From positions 243,019 to 307,018 of the forward strand of contig PASN01000009.1 of assembly GCA_002711995.1 (NCBI GenBank): a stretch of DNA of 64,000 nt, in the 5' to 3' direction. The notes beneath the pieces were generated by a model. It saw only the letters and a program-made list of their open reading frames with translations, had not been told where the DNA came from and ran no database searches. Both the position numbers and the translations under genes were made by a program. Source of the stretch: Halobacteriovoraceae bacterium. Its GTDB lineage: Bacteria; Bdellovibrionota; Bacteriovoracia; Bacteriovoracales; Bacteriovoracaceae. Positions 18,179-27,957 of the stretch are shown here, in pieces (the stretch's first letter is position 1; every line of letters starts with the position of its first letter).

Positions 18179-18576
18179 TTGTTTGTTTTTTTATCATTTT
18201 TTCTGCCATAAAAAAGCAAGGTTCCACTATCAATGAGAGAGCCGCTTCTAAGCTTGCAAAATGAGTTTTCACTCTTTGAACTCTCCCTAACTCCAACCAA
18301 GACCTTCCCCTTGAGCTGTTGTTTACAGATTAGAGCTCCAAGGTTTGCTCCACCATATTGAACATTAACCAATGATTCATATGAAATTGAATCCGAGGCT
18401 TTTAAACCATCGCATGAGGCCAACTTCTTGTTTTCCACACAGTTCTCTGAAATTAGAATTCTTTTTTGAGCAAAGCTATAGAACTTAACCCTTTTACTAC
18501 CAAACTTGTAGAACCTAATCTCTTGCCCGTATAAACTGGGCACTAAAATGAAAAAGAAAGTTAAAGTTTTTAGCAT
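18175..18576 (-). CDS. Small secreted protein with DUF333-like Cys motif
   Basis: 133 residues; signal peptide MLKTLTFFFILVPSLYG. The C-terminal half, GGANLGALICKQQLKGKV then SENSFCKLRSGSLID, resembles the DUF333 pattern (N-P-A..C...GG......C.F.DGS) found in small exported proteins of unknown role. Its ATG immediately follows the TAG of the papain-like protease (TAGATG), so the two are translationally coupled. A protease partner or inhibitor is conceivable from context only. Confidence 0.65.
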   Translation of the reverse strand: MLKTLTFFFILVPSLYGQEIRFYKFGSKRVKFYSFAQKRILISENCVENKKLASCDGLKASDSISYESLVNVQYGGANLGALICKQQLKGKVLVGVRESSKSENSFCKLRSGSLIDSGTLLFYGRKNDKKTNN

Positions 18577-19635
18577 CTATTCCAACCAAGTTGTGTAATA
18601 AATATTCCTTCCAAGCGCCTCTTGATCAACCCAGACTTGTCCGTTTTCGCATTCCCAATCATAGCTATTACAGCTATCACCTTTAGAGTTCCTAACTAAA
18701 AACTGACAAGTTTTACCATCTTTTGAGGGCCTTCTTCCAACCACGATTGATGCATGATGCGTACGGCATCTAGAGCTAACCTTTCCTTGCTTATCAACCC
18801 CAACATGACCCTTCCTATACAAAAAGTCCTCACAGAAGCTTATTGCTACAGGTTGTGGATTGCTTGTTTCCCAAGCGTCGTGAATGGAGTTAAACACACC
18901 CTCGGTGCGGTCTTTAGGACTGAAGTCTCGTGCATATTTAGTGTGCTGCTTAGGTTTAAATCTAAGTTCTTTTTTGTTTTTTTTGCATAAAGCATTAAAG
19001 AGCTCTTTTAAATATTCTAGCTTTGTTGAACTCTTTAAAGCATTCAACACCTCTTCTAGTCCAGGCACAACTTCCCTAGCAGCTCCTTGTTCATATATAA
19101 AACATTGCAAATCGCTTCCTAGTTCATTTGGAGTTTTGGGTTTAAAAAAGCCAAAAAAGGATCCTCTACTGCCAAGATTTTTAAAGTCATCAAAGTAATC
19201 CTCAAGTTCTTCAAAATATTCTTTGAAGTCCACTTGTCCAACCTCTCTATAGATAGTGCTATGTTTACAAGAACCACTTTCTAAAACAGATAAAATTGCA
19301 TCCTCGGTTTTTCCATACTCAATACTATCCTTCTCCTTTTCAGCGGAATAATATACTGAGACGGCCACCGGTGAAGTTAAATGATCAAAGTCTTTATCGC
19401 CATGGGAGAACCTATAGGCGTCAATCACCTGAGATACAGCGTAACCATAACAAATATTCAAGTTGCCTTGGTCTAGAACTGGCATCCGTTCCAGTGGTCC
19501 ACCTTCTCTATCCAGCCTCATTGGACTACAGGAGCCGTAGAGAGATGTAGATACAGAGAAGAAAGCAAGGCTAAATAAGAAAAATTTACCAAATAGAATA
19601 CTTACCTCCTCCTCGAGTTTATCTATGTAACTCAT
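18577..19635 (-). CDS. Papain-like (C1 family) cysteine peptidase, exported
   Basis: 352 residues from ATG 19635. The papain active-site order is visible: DQGNLNICYGYA (oxyanion Gln and catalytic Cys with the same spacing as QGxCGSCW), HHASIVVGRR (catalytic His) and VRNSKGDSC (Asn of the triad). The disulfide Cys next to the catalytic Cys is missing. A hydrophobic export signal (FFLFSLAFFSVSTSLYG) lies at about residues 18-34. The ATG has no SD; a strong GGAGGAGGT sits inside the frame 5 nt before an ATT codon at 19599, which would give a better signal peptide, so the true start may be there. Confidence 0.8.
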   Translation of the reverse strand: MSYIDKLEEEVSILFGKFFLFSLAFFSVSTSLYGSCSPMRLDREGGPLERMPVLDQGNLNICYGYAVSQVIDAYRFSHGDKDFDHLTSPVAVSVYYSAEKEKDSIEYGKTEDAILSVLESGSCKHSTIYREVGQVDFKEYFEELEDYFDDFKNLGSRGSFFGFFKPKTPNELGSDLQCFIYEQGAAREVVPGLEEVLNALKSSTKLEYLKELFNALCKKNKKELRFKPKQHTKYARDFSPKDRTEGVFNSIHDAWETSNPQPVAISFCEDFLYRKGHVGVDKQGKVSSRCRTHHASIVVGRRPSKDGKTCQFLVRNSKGDSCNSYDWECENGQVWVDQEALGRNIYYTTWLE

Positions 19636-19757
19636 CGATAATTTTAAGAGTTTTCTTTAAAAACAGGGGGAAATCATGTTACTCAAGGAAATTATTTATT
19701 TAGAACAGCCCTTATAGGCGACTTACACAGTCAAATACTACATTTTTGAGCATATTT

Positions 19758-20534
19758 ATGAGTTTAATTCTTAGTCTCCTTATCATTTTAACCCTAGCGA
19801 CTACGAGTGTGTATTCTTCAAATTCAAAAACCTTATCGGTTTGCACATTAAAACTTGCTGGAAACATGGTTATAGATGCAGAGAAAGGATTTTTAATTGA
19901 TGTGTTAAATAACACCTTAGGTAAGTATCGACCATTAAAGGTGCAACTCTTCCCTCCTGTGAGGGCATTTCACTCATTTGCTAAAAAAGACTGTGACGTT
20001 TTAGTTTCAGCATCTGAAAGATTCATAACTAAATACACTTCAGAAGAAACAGTTGAGTTGCCTATAGGACTCAGAGACTACCACACTGTTTTTTCTCATA
20101 GTGACCAAGCGTTAAAAAGACTTGATTTAGCCAAACCTCAAAACTTTGTGAGTTTGCACAAGTGGTTTATCCCCCAAGATTTTGCAAAAAAGCATCACGT
20201 CTATTTTGCACATTCTCTAGAGAATGCTTTAAAGATGTTAAAAGCAAAAAGAGTCGACTACTTTATAGGTTTTAACTTCCTGAGCTTAGAGTACATTAAA
20301 GAAAAAGAAATAAAGGGGCTAGTAAGCCTAAAAGATATTCGTTTGGACCCCAGAAAAGTTGTTTTTTTAATACATAAACGTAAAAATTCCAATCACTTAA
20401 AAACAGCTTTTAAAAAGAACCTTTTAAAGTATGTTGAAAGTGGCGATTACGATCGCGATATAAACAAACACAATGTGCCAAATTATGTATTGATGAGTAG
20501 AAAGGATTTCTTAGAAAGCCTCCAAGAGATCTAG
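19758..20534 (+). CDS. Periplasmic solute-binding-like protein (SBP_bac_3 type)
   Basis: 258 residues from ATG 19758; a TTG at 19746 is in frame but neither has a clear SD. A signal peptide (SLILSLLIILTLATTSVYS) is followed by KTLSVCTLKLAGN, GFLIDVLNNTL, and a second lobe with LENALKMLKAKRVDYFIGF, the usual pattern of family 3 extracellular solute-binding proteins. Comparable orphan proteins without transporter genes are common in predatory and other delta-type bacteria. No permease is adjacent, so ligand and role (sensor, enzyme-like or transport) are unknown. Confidence 0.7.
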   Translation: MSLILSLLIILTLATTSVYSSNSKTLSVCTLKLAGNMVIDAEKGFLIDVLNNTLGKYRPLKVQLFPPVRAFHSFAKKDCDVLVSASERFITKYTSEETVELPIGLRDYHTVFSHSDQALKRLDLAKPQNFVSLHKWFIPQDFAKKHHVYFAHSLENALKMLKAKRVDYFIGFNFLSLEYIKEKEIKGLVSLKDIRLDPRKVVFLIHKRKNSNHLKTAFKKNLLKYVESGDYDRDINKHNVPNYVLMSRKDFLESLQEI

Positions 20535-20565
20535 GCGCCACCTTCCAGACACCAGAAGAAGCATA

Positions 20566-21183
20566 TTAAAACCTTCTCACATAGCTTAGGCCTGCTACAT
20601 AATCTCCCTGTTTAGTTTTAAAAACAGAGGGCGCCAACGCTTGTGAGTAATAGTAATCTTCATACTTGTCTTTATAAAAGGCAGCATAGCCTACAACGAT
20701 TAAGTTTACTCCACCTAGGAAGGTATACACATCCTTAAGGCTGTCATCTGTATCCCCTAGGAAGGCATTGGCAAAGTATTGGGTTGCGAGAAGAGAAGAC
20801 TTGTACAATAAGGAAAGCCTTTTAGCTCTTTCCTCATGCGCAAAAACTTTTACTATTCTTTTTGGGGCCGTCTTTGGTCTTCTTAAAGCAAGGTAGAGTT
20901 CTTTGTCAAAAACAGGCCTGTAGTAATCATAAATCCCCTGTCCAACGTTTAAGATGCCAATTGTTTGGATCCCACTGTAGGCCACTTGTAATGAGGAGCT
21001 CTCTGTTTGGTAATAGCCAATATTTCCCACTGTGAAAGCAAGGCCTCCACTAATAATACTTTCGTACTTGTTGTATTTGTATTTTTTCTTGTTTTGCAAT
21101 GCCTGCTCTATTAGAAACTTCATAGGTGATTCTTTAGAGTTGGCAATGGATGTGAATACTAAAATGAGTAAAACTAATCTCAT
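20566..21183 (-). CDS. Exported or membrane protein, unrecognised
   Basis: 205 residues with signal peptide MRLVLLILVFTSIANS. Later segments (IISGGLAFTVGNIGYY, VYTFLGGVNLIVVGYAAFY) are moderately hydrophobic and could be membrane-embedded. The C-terminus, DYVAGLSYVRRF, ends in Phe with alternating residues, so an outer-membrane location is possible. No family recognised. Its ATG overlaps the stop of the upstream barrel-like gene by 4 nt (ATGA), so the two products are coupled. Confidence 0.7.
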   Translation of the reverse strand: MRLVLLILVFTSIANSKESPMKFLIEQALQNKKKYKYNKYESIISGGLAFTVGNIGYYQTESSSLQVAYSGIQTIGILNVGQGIYDYYRPVFDKELYLALRRPKTAPKRIVKVFAHEERAKRLSLLYKSSLLATQYFANAFLGDTDDSLKDVYTFLGGVNLIVVGYAAFYKDKYEDYYYSQALAPSVFKTKQGDYVAGLSYVRRF

Positions 21184-22262
21184 AAATAGATCTCCAAGTT
21201 TACAATTGCGAAATCCTCGTGGTCATCTAAAAAGTCCCCCAACGCCTTGGTTCTGCCGTAAACAATTCCAACTGAATTTGAATCTGAAGAAAATTTGATA
21301 CCAGCAGTTTGGGTGTATAGAGAGTACGAACCAAGTAATTCAAAGTTCCATAAAGAGTAGCCTAGTGACAAGGTTGTATAGTCGGAATAATAAGTGCCGA
21401 TGCCTTTGTCAGTGTACATTCCTATTGCTGCAGCAAGGGAGCCATAGTCCATATTAAAGTCGTATCCAAATTCAGCTTTTAGATATGTTTCATAGAGTAA
21501 TATTGGCTCCAATGCCTTTTCATCATCCAAACGAGCAGAGTCTACCTCATGTTTAGAACCGATGTTTTTATACACAAAAGAGAAGCTGGGGATCCATCTC
21601 ACTCCATTATTTCTATAAATAACTCCAAGATCAGCGTTAATTGCTGAGCTGGCCTTTAAGTCAATAAGCTCGTCAACGGAAGCTCCAGAGAGTTCGAACA
21701 ATGAAAAGCTCCCAGAAAAATAGTCACGTTCATAGTAAAAAGTGTTCAGCCCAAAGTGGAAATTATGATCGCCATATTTTAAATCTTCCGAGAGTGTTAG
21801 GTTTATTCTTCTTTGCTTGCTGGTTGTAAGTGAAATTTCAGGAGATGCAGGATTAAAAATGAAGAATGCGGCCTGCGCGTAAACTGGCTCGTAGCTAAGA
21901 TAAAAGAAAGGTGTTTGAAACTCAAGCATGCTGCCCGCTTCCCAACTGTTGAAAGAATTTAGTTCAAATAATTCTTCAAGAAACTCCTTGTCAATTGGAC
22001 TAAATAAAACATCCTGTCCGGCCTCAACAGAGTCGCCATCAGTTTTAGTGACTAGAGAAAATACAAGTCCCTCCTCAGAGTTCATTGAAAGGTTTGCGGG
22101 GTTGCACAGAACTGAGTCGCGACGGCCAAAGAAAATACCACAGACCCCTTGTGTAGCAACCTGATTGATGCCATAGCGTGGCTTAATAATTGTAGAAAGC
22201 GGATGACATAAGGCAACTTGGGTCAATGCCCAAGTGAAAATTGCTACTAAAACTTTTATCAT
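21180..22262 (-). CDS. Predicted outer-membrane beta-barrel protein
   Basis: 360 residues. Signal peptide (MIKVLVAIFTWALTQVALC), then the short N-terminal NPANL motif common in FadL/PorV-like barrels, and repeated amphipathic strands (FYLSYEPVYAQAAFFIF, DYTTLSLGYSLWNFELLGSYSLY). It ends IVNLEIYL. Probably a 12-14-strand barrel of unknown cargo. Weak SD only. It lies 20 nt after the lipoprotein gene 22283-23542 and overlaps the next gene, making a three-gene envelope operon. Confidence 0.7.
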   Translation of the reverse strand: MIKVLVAIFTWALTQVALCHPLSTIIKPRYGINQVATQGVCGIFFGRRDSVLCNPANLSMNSEEGLVFSLVTKTDGDSVEAGQDVLFSPIDKEFLEELFELNSFNSWEAGSMLEFQTPFFYLSYEPVYAQAAFFIFNPASPEISLTTSKQRRINLTLSEDLKYGDHNFHFGLNTFYYERDYFSGSFSLFELSGASVDELIDLKASSAINADLGVIYRNNGVRWIPSFSFVYKNIGSKHEVDSARLDDEKALEPILLYETYLKAEFGYDFNMDYGSLAAAIGMYTDKGIGTYYSDYTTLSLGYSLWNFELLGSYSLYTQTAGIKFSSDSNSVGIVYGRTKALGDFLDDHEDFAIVNLEIYL

Positions 22263-22282
22263 CCATCAATTGTGAACAAATA

Positions 22283-23542
22283 TTACGAATTAAGCAAGAA
22301 TATTGAAGGTCCGCAGTTTTTAATTTTGTAATCCCTAATAGATCTAAAAAGCTTTTCTTTATCAGTTTCACTGATAGAGTCTTCGGAAGTATCAAGATAA
22401 TTTCTTATGCTTTCAAAATTGTCCTGAGACACATGCTCATCCAATAGGCCCATTTCCCCTAATTCTCTTACATACTTCACCCGATCTCGCAAAATCTTCA
22501 AATGCCCTAGAAGGGTCTTCTCCTTAATATTGCAACCAAGACTTATGGGAGAATCCACGGCCTGTAGATCAAATGAATCAGCGAATATACTGGATACAGA
22601 GAAGAAAAGAGTCATAACAATCATCTTTGAGCTTTTCTCATGGGTGGGATCTTCACTCATATTATCTTTTAATATTTCAAGCACAGTGTTTAGTGTACTT
22701 TGGCCATTGTCATCAATTTTAGGAAGACGCTGGATCAAAGGAATACTTTCGTAAACACTCCAGAGAAACTTCATCAATTGTTGGTGGATTTCAGACTTTT
22801 CGTCTTTTAACTCTCCGGAAATAAAAAGATCCTTTTTGTAATCCAAAGTAACCATTTGTCTGTAGTGATCCTCTAGGTCGTTAAATATGATTTGTTCTGA
22901 ATATACAAAGTCATCATCATCGTTAGAATCGCTGAGGTGTTGGGTGAAGGCCACAACCTCATCCACTTTAACTTTCACCTTGTTTAGCTGGTAAGGATCC
23001 AATTCGGAATAATAATAATTTTCCGCTTTAATATCTTCTCTAAGCTGCTCATATCGATCACGTGTGTCTTCGCACAGCTCTTCATTCTCATACTCTGTGC
23101 AGTCGAATTCAAGCGCTTCAATAACTCCGGCGGACAAACTTGCCTCGATATATTTCTGCCATGCCTCCTTGCGCTCCTCCACACTGGCGCTACTTGTTGT
23201 CTTATTGATCAAAAACTTTCCATAGGGGTTTCTTTGTTCTTCCAGCTCACTCCAATCAATTGCTCTTTTGTGAAAGAGCTCGACTTCCATTAATGGAAAT
23301 AGGGAGTACACATCCATCCCGCCCTTAATAGCAAATGCGGATGCCATAAGGTACCTATCTTCTATGGACAAGTTTCCGCTTTCTTTCTTGTTTTCCAGCG
23401 TCGATATGACGGAGGTATAGTCACTTTTATTCAATTTTTTTAAAATTATTGAGGACTCTGAATCTTTTGATGAAAAGCTCTGCTCCTTACACCCCGTGAT
23501 TAAAGTGGAAATGAATAGGGCAAATGTCAAAGTTTTGAACAC
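22283..23542 (-). CDS. Predicted lipoprotein, large helical, unrecognised
   Basis: 419 residues. GTG start at 23542 with AGAGGAG 8 nt upstream; lipobox LITGC (residues 14-18) follows a short signal. The mature part is acidic and mostly helical, with many Glu/Asp/Tyr residues, paired Cys (DCTEYENEELCED; and SLGCNIKEK with KIKNCGPS) and a tetratricopeptide-like look early on (LNKSDYTSVISTLENKK), but no repeat is clear enough to name. First gene of the envelope operon continuing to 20566. Confidence 0.7.
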   Translation of the reverse strand: MFKTLTFALFISTLITGCKEQSFSSKDSESSIILKKLNKSDYTSVISTLENKKESGNLSIEDRYLMASAFAIKGGMDVYSLFPLMEVELFHKRAIDWSELEEQRNPYGKFLINKTTSSASVEERKEAWQKYIEASLSAGVIEALEFDCTEYENEELCEDTRDRYEQLREDIKAENYYYSELDPYQLNKVKVKVDEVVAFTQHLSDSNDDDDFVYSEQIIFNDLEDHYRQMVTLDYKKDLFISGELKDEKSEIHQQLMKFLWSVYESIPLIQRLPKIDDNGQSTLNTVLEILKDNMSEDPTHEKSSKMIVMTLFFSVSSIFADSFDLQAVDSPISLGCNIKEKTLLGHLKILRDRVKYVRELGEMGLLDEHVSQDNFESIRNYLDTSEDSISETDKEKLFRSIRDYKIKNCGPSIFLLNS

Positions 23543-23690
23543 AGATAGCTCCTCTAAGTGCTTAAATTATTGTAAGTCTTCTACTTATTAATAATTAATG
23601 GAGCAAAAAGGATGCCAGATAATTTAAGTTTTTCATCAGCCGGTGATTAAAAAAATCATCCAGGTATATGAAAATAGAGTTTTCCGATAA

Positions 23691-26081
23691 TTATTTAAGT
23701 TCCTTGCCAAGAACTCTTTTTAGATCGCCGACCTTTAGAGGTTTTGGAATAAAGTCATCCATTCCAGCATCAAAACACTTTCGCCTGTCTTCTTCATAAA
23801 CATTTGCAGTCATCGCTACTATTTTAGGTCTTGTATCTCCATAAATTTCAGCTATCTTTTTCGTGGCGCTTATTCCATCCATTTCTGGCATTTGCATGTC
23901 CATAAAAATAAGGGTGTAAGAATGGCCTTTTTCCTCAACAACCTTTAAAGCTTTTAATGCTTCTAGTCCGTTTGCGGCTATGTCGCATCCGTAGCCAAGC
24001 TTTTCCAACATCAACTTTGCAAGCTTTTGATTTATTGAGTTGTCTTCCACAACTAAAATTTTATGTTCAGTGAACTTAATTTCCTTTTCATTGATTAACG
24101 TTTCCGGTTCATCAGCGACTCTTCCCTCTTCTAAAGGCAAGACTAAGGTAAAAGTTGATCCTTTATCTAATTCACTTTCTAATTTAACCACTCCCCCCAT
24201 AACATGAGCGAGGCTTGAGCAAATTGAAAGACCAAGGCCTGTGCCTCCAAATTTTCTTGTGATGGAGGCGTCTGCTTGTGAGAATACACTGAAAAGGTTT
24301 TCTTGATCTTCTTTTTTTATTCCTATTCCCGTGTCTATAACCCTAAAGTAAATTTCAAACCTTCGCTTCCCAATGCTTTTGCTATCTACACTGACTTGTA
24401 CAGAACCGGACTCTGTAAACTTAACCGCATTGGACAAAAGGTTAACTAGAATCTGTCTAATCCTGGTTACATCTCCTTTCAAATTTAAGGGTGTGTCTTC
24501 ACTGATCTTTGAAATGAGGTCTAAACCTTTTTGACTTGCTGTGTATGAGGACAGATACAGTACTTCTTCGACACATTTTTTCAAATTAAAGTCCATAATT
24601 TCGAGCTGAATGTTGCCAGACTCAACTTTACTGAAGTCCAAAATGTCATTAAGGATAGTCATCAGTCCATCACCACAAGACCTAATTGTTTCAAGCATCT
24701 CCCTTTGTTCTTTTGAGAGTTTAGTGTCTTTTAAAAGGGTGATCATCCCCAAAATGCCATTCATAGGTGTTCGAATCTCATGAGACATGTTAGCGAGAAA
24801 AAGACCCTTTGACCGGGCCAACTCTTGAGATTTTCTCATTGCTTCAATAGTTTTACTTTCCGCCAATTTCTTGTCAGTTATGTCGTATTTAATAACCACA
24901 AACTTTTCAATATTACCCTCACTATCAAGAATTGGGGAAATCGTAGCTTCAAACCAAAGAGCTTCTCCGTCACGGTCTAAAAATTTGAATTCACCTTTTA
25001 CGATTCCTCTAGTTACATTAATTGCTTTTTGAAGCGCATTATCTAATTCCGAAGAAAAACGTTTGTAGCTGTCGCCTAATAATTCGTATTGTTTAAATTT
25101 CGTTGTTTTTAAAAAGTTGCTATTTACATATGTTATTTTACCACTTGCGTTCGCCTCGCTAACCATAGATGAACGATCCAAACTACTCGTAATGGCACGC
25201 ATTTTACTGTTAAGATTCTCTTTTTCTTTATTAGTGGAAACATAGCCCCAACATAGCCCTACAAACGGAAGTCCATAAGATAAGATTTTAGTAAAATGTC
25301 CAATATTGAAAAAACTATCGAACAGAACTTCAGAGCCAAAGGCCATATAAGCTTGTGTCGCAATATTTGGTAACGTACTTAAAAGAAGAGCATGGGAAAA
25401 AGGTCCAGGTCTTCTTTTAAAAAATTGATAAAAAACAAAGCCTGAGAAAACGTAGATTAAAATAGGTCCAAGGTCGAACGGTCTGGAGATTAACGCTCCA
25501 GGAAATTGAGTATTTGGGAGCTGCTCGCTTGAAGCGGCGAGGTCAATAATCAAGTATGAAATCGATCCAAATAATATACTTGCGATGGATATAATGGATA
25601 TAGCACTTTTTCTAGGAAGTCTTTTTCCCAATAAAAACAGTGAAACTCCAATAAGACAAATGAAGGCGTTAAACATTCGGCACAGTGCCCAGGTAAACGG
25701 GATAAAGTCAGAGTTGTCCGCTAAAGAGTTAACAAATCGAATTGCGGCAAGCGTGTGAAAAGCGTCCATGATTCCTGCACAAAGCAAGGCGACACCAATG
25801 ACAGGGGTTGCTGGGTCACGCTTAATGGCGAAGTCAGTAAAGGCTAAAAAGCAAGTTATCAGTGCCAAGGAGAAGGCGGACCATTCAAGAATGGTATGCG
25901 AAAATGCTCCTTTTAATGTGTAAAAGGCACGATCAAGATCGTCACCGTGTGATGTCACTGCAACGCTAGCTGTTGAAAAGTCTAGTCCTGCAAAGTGGAG
26001 GATTAATGGGAATATTGATAAAACAATTGTAAGGATGACCACTATTTTCGGTAGTTGGTTTAGATCCTCAATTTTCTTCAC
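23691..26081 (-). CDS. Hybrid sensor histidine kinase with MASE-type membrane sensor, PAS and receiver domains
   Basis: 796 residues. The N-terminus has about eight membrane segments with HTILEWSAF and DAFHTLAAI, similar to MASE3-type integral sensory domains. A PAS/PAC domain follows (about 300-415), then HisKA with the phosphorylated His in ANMSHEIRTPMNG, an HATPase domain (NLLSNAVKF; GTGLGLSI), and a C-terminal receiver with the phospho-Asp in FMDMQMPEMDG. Phosphorelay output must pass through an Hpt partner; an orphan Hpt protein is encoded at 34658-34999. No response regulator is adjacent. Signal unknown. Confidence 0.92.
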   Translation of the reverse strand: MKKIEDLNQLPKIVVILTIVLSIFPLILHFAGLDFSTASVAVTSHGDDLDRAFYTLKGAFSHTILEWSAFSLALITCFLAFTDFAIKRDPATPVIGVALLCAGIMDAFHTLAAIRFVNSLADNSDFIPFTWALCRMFNAFICLIGVSLFLLGKRLPRKSAISIISIASILFGSISYLIIDLAASSEQLPNTQFPGALISRPFDLGPILIYVFSGFVFYQFFKRRPGPFSHALLLSTLPNIATQAYMAFGSEVLFDSFFNIGHFTKILSYGLPFVGLCWGYVSTNKEKENLNSKMRAITSSLDRSSMVSEANASGKITYVNSNFLKTTKFKQYELLGDSYKRFSSELDNALQKAINVTRGIVKGEFKFLDRDGEALWFEATISPILDSEGNIEKFVVIKYDITDKKLAESKTIEAMRKSQELARSKGLFLANMSHEIRTPMNGILGMITLLKDTKLSKEQREMLETIRSCGDGLMTILNDILDFSKVESGNIQLEIMDFNLKKCVEEVLYLSSYTASQKGLDLISKISEDTPLNLKGDVTRIRQILVNLLSNAVKFTESGSVQVSVDSKSIGKRRFEIYFRVIDTGIGIKKEDQENLFSVFSQADASITRKFGGTGLGLSICSSLAHVMGGVVKLESELDKGSTFTLVLPLEEGRVADEPETLINEKEIKFTEHKILVVEDNSINQKLAKLMLEKLGYGCDIAANGLEALKALKVVEEKGHSYTLIFMDMQMPEMDGISATKKIAEIYGDTRPKIVAMTANVYEEDRRKCFDAGMDDFIPKPLKVGDLKRVLGKELK

Positions 26082-26171
26082 TCTAAGTACCTACATACAT
26101 TATTAATGAAACAAATGCTAACAACCCATGTCATTAGAAACAATGAGGGTCAAAAATTTTCCCTTTTATCT

Positions 26172-26188
26172 CCGACTTACTCAGTCGG
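26172..26188. repeat. Perfect 6-bp inverted repeat in the kinase-transporter intergenic region
   Basis: CCGACT, 5-nt spacer TACTC, AGTCGG. It lies in the 228-nt divergent spacer between the hybrid kinase and the transporter and has no T run on either side, so it looks more like an operator or leader hairpin than a terminator. Function unknown. Confidence 0.4.
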
Positions 26189-26309
26189 CAAGGCCTGATA
26201 TAGATGATATGGTTAATAAAATTTGCCTAGAAGATTTTCTCCTTAAAGGACGTTAAGTTGTAAATGAAAGGGATAGTCCTTCATCTATAACAAAAATAAA
26301 TGAGCCACT

Positions 26310-27896
26310 ATGCTAAAAATTTTTACAGAACCCTATATAGCCCTTTTTGTAATTATGATGGTCGGTGTTGCCCTTTCAAAGCTCTCATATAAAAGAATAG
26401 GTCTTGGATCATCGGCAATAGTAATTGTGGCCATCATTTTTGGCCATTTTGGAATACAGACCCCACAGTCTATAGAAAAAATAGGCCTAATTCTTTTTAT
26501 CTTTTCCGTGGGTATCGAAGCAGGCCCAGGCTTTTTTCAAAGCTTTAAGACCGGGGAAGTAAAACAGTACATTCTCCCCATACTAGTGACGATGCTTTCA
26601 ACCTTTACACTATCATTGCTTGCCTCCAAGATATTCGGGCTTGACTCTTCTTGGGCCGTTGGTCTTTTTGCGGGAATCAACACTTCAACCCCCACACTTG
26701 CAGCAGCAATTGACAATGGGGCCAATTCAACAGCTCTACTCTCCTACACCATCGCCTATCCACTGGCGTTGATCTCATCAATTGTAATCTTTAGAGCGCT
26801 TCCATCATTCATAAAAATCAACGTTGATGACGAAGAAAAGGACTATCGAGAAAAAACGCTCAAACACTTTCCAGTGGTAAAGGCAAAAAGCTTTTTAGTG
26901 GAGAATCCCAATATCGCAAACAGACAGCTAAATGAAATAAACCTGCCTCAAATGACTGGAGCATTCCCCTCTAGAATACAAGGGAATGAAGAAGAGTCCC
27001 AGGTTCCTGGAAGCAACACTGTTATAAACCTTGGCGACAAGTTGAAAATAATAGGAGATGAAGCTTCTCTTTCAAAAGCCGAATTGGTGATAGGAAGACC
27101 AGTTCTAAGTGAGATGCCACTTGCAGCGAAAGAGACGGTAATCAGCATATTGGTTACCTCGCCTGTGGCAATTGGAAAGTCTCTTGCCCAGTTAAATTTG
27201 AACGAAGTGTGGAATGCCGAGGTCACTAAAATCAGAAGAGCTGGAATTAATCTTGCGCCAAATGGGAAAACAAGACTTCGATATGGTGACAAGCTCCAAA
27301 TAACATTAAGAGAAAGTAGTGTTGATGGCATTACTAAAATGCTAGGTGGAAAAGAGTCAACAAAGATCGACTTTCTCCCGATCGCGGCTAGCATCTCACT
27401 GGGAGTGGCCATTGGGCAAATCACGATTCAAATAGGCGATGGACAGATTGGTCCCGGAATAACTGGGGGCATTCTTTTTGCGACTCTGCTTTTAGGCCAA
27501 ATTGGTAAAACCGGCTCTCTCCTTTGGAGCATTGCTGGTCCTACAAACCAGTTCCTTAGACAACTTGGGATGATGCTTTTTCTTTGTGGTATTGGAACCA
27601 ACGCAGGTCAAAGCATCGCAAGCGCTTTCGAAAGCAATGGACCAATTGCTCTTGGAAGCGCGTTTGCTATCATTTTAATCTCAATTCTCTTTAGCTCTAT
27701 TGTTTGTCTAAAGGTTTTTAAAATGAACAAGCTTCAATTCTTGGGTGCGATGGCGGGTGCTTTAACATGTTCAGCAGCTCTCCCTGATTCTGAAGACATC
27801 AAAAGCTCGACTGTTCCGGCCACAAGCTACTCTATTGCTTATCCATTCTCTTTATTGCTCACAATTTTTCTAGGTCAGGTCTTTCTGATTTTTTAA
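26310..27896 (+). CDS. AspT/YidE/YbjL-type transporter (aspartate:alanine exchanger family)
   Basis: 528 residues with the family's two membrane halves flanking cytoplasmic RCK_C/TrkA_C-like domains. The first half carries LFIFSVGIEAGPGFF and the second LGMMLFLCGIGTNAGQS, the duplicated family motif; GALTCSAALPD sits near the C-terminus. Two regulatory domains are visible about residues 190-260 and 275-345 (GDKLKIIGDEASL and RYGDKLQITLRES). Characterised AspT exchanges aspartate for alanine; most homologues have unknown substrates, so the substrate is left open. Followed by an inverted-repeat terminator. Confidence 0.88.
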   Translation: MLKIFTEPYIALFVIMMVGVALSKLSYKRIGLGSSAIVIVAIIFGHFGIQTPQSIEKIGLILFIFSVGIEAGPGFFQSFKTGEVKQYILPILVTMLSTFTLSLLASKIFGLDSSWAVGLFAGINTSTPTLAAAIDNGANSTALLSYTIAYPLALISSIVIFRALPSFIKINVDDEEKDYREKTLKHFPVVKAKSFLVENPNIANRQLNEINLPQMTGAFPSRIQGNEEESQVPGSNTVINLGDKLKIIGDEASLSKAELVIGRPVLSEMPLAAKETVISILVTSPVAIGKSLAQLNLNEVWNAEVTKIRRAGINLAPNGKTRLRYGDKLQITLRESSVDGITKMLGGKESTKIDFLPIAASISLGVAIGQITIQIGDGQIGPGITGGILFATLLLGQIGKTGSLLWSIAGPTNQFLRQLGMMLFLCGIGTNAGQSIASAFESNGPIALGSAFAIILISILFSSIVCLKVFKMNKLQFLGAMAGALTCSAALPDSEDIKSSTVPATSYSIAYPFSLLLTIFLGQVFLIF

Positions 27897-27918
27897 TCCC
27901 GACAAAATAGAATAAGGG

Positions 27919-27957
27919 AACATTCAGGCGAGCACCTAGCTTTCCTGAATGTTTTAA
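27919..27957 (+). terminator. Hairpin terminator, probably bidirectional
   Basis: AACATTCAGG (27919-27928) pairs with CCTGAATGTT (27944-27953) around a 15-nt loop, then TTTT. It sits between the transporter and the convergent tolC-like gene, whose stop codon lies just inside it. Confidence 0.65.
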
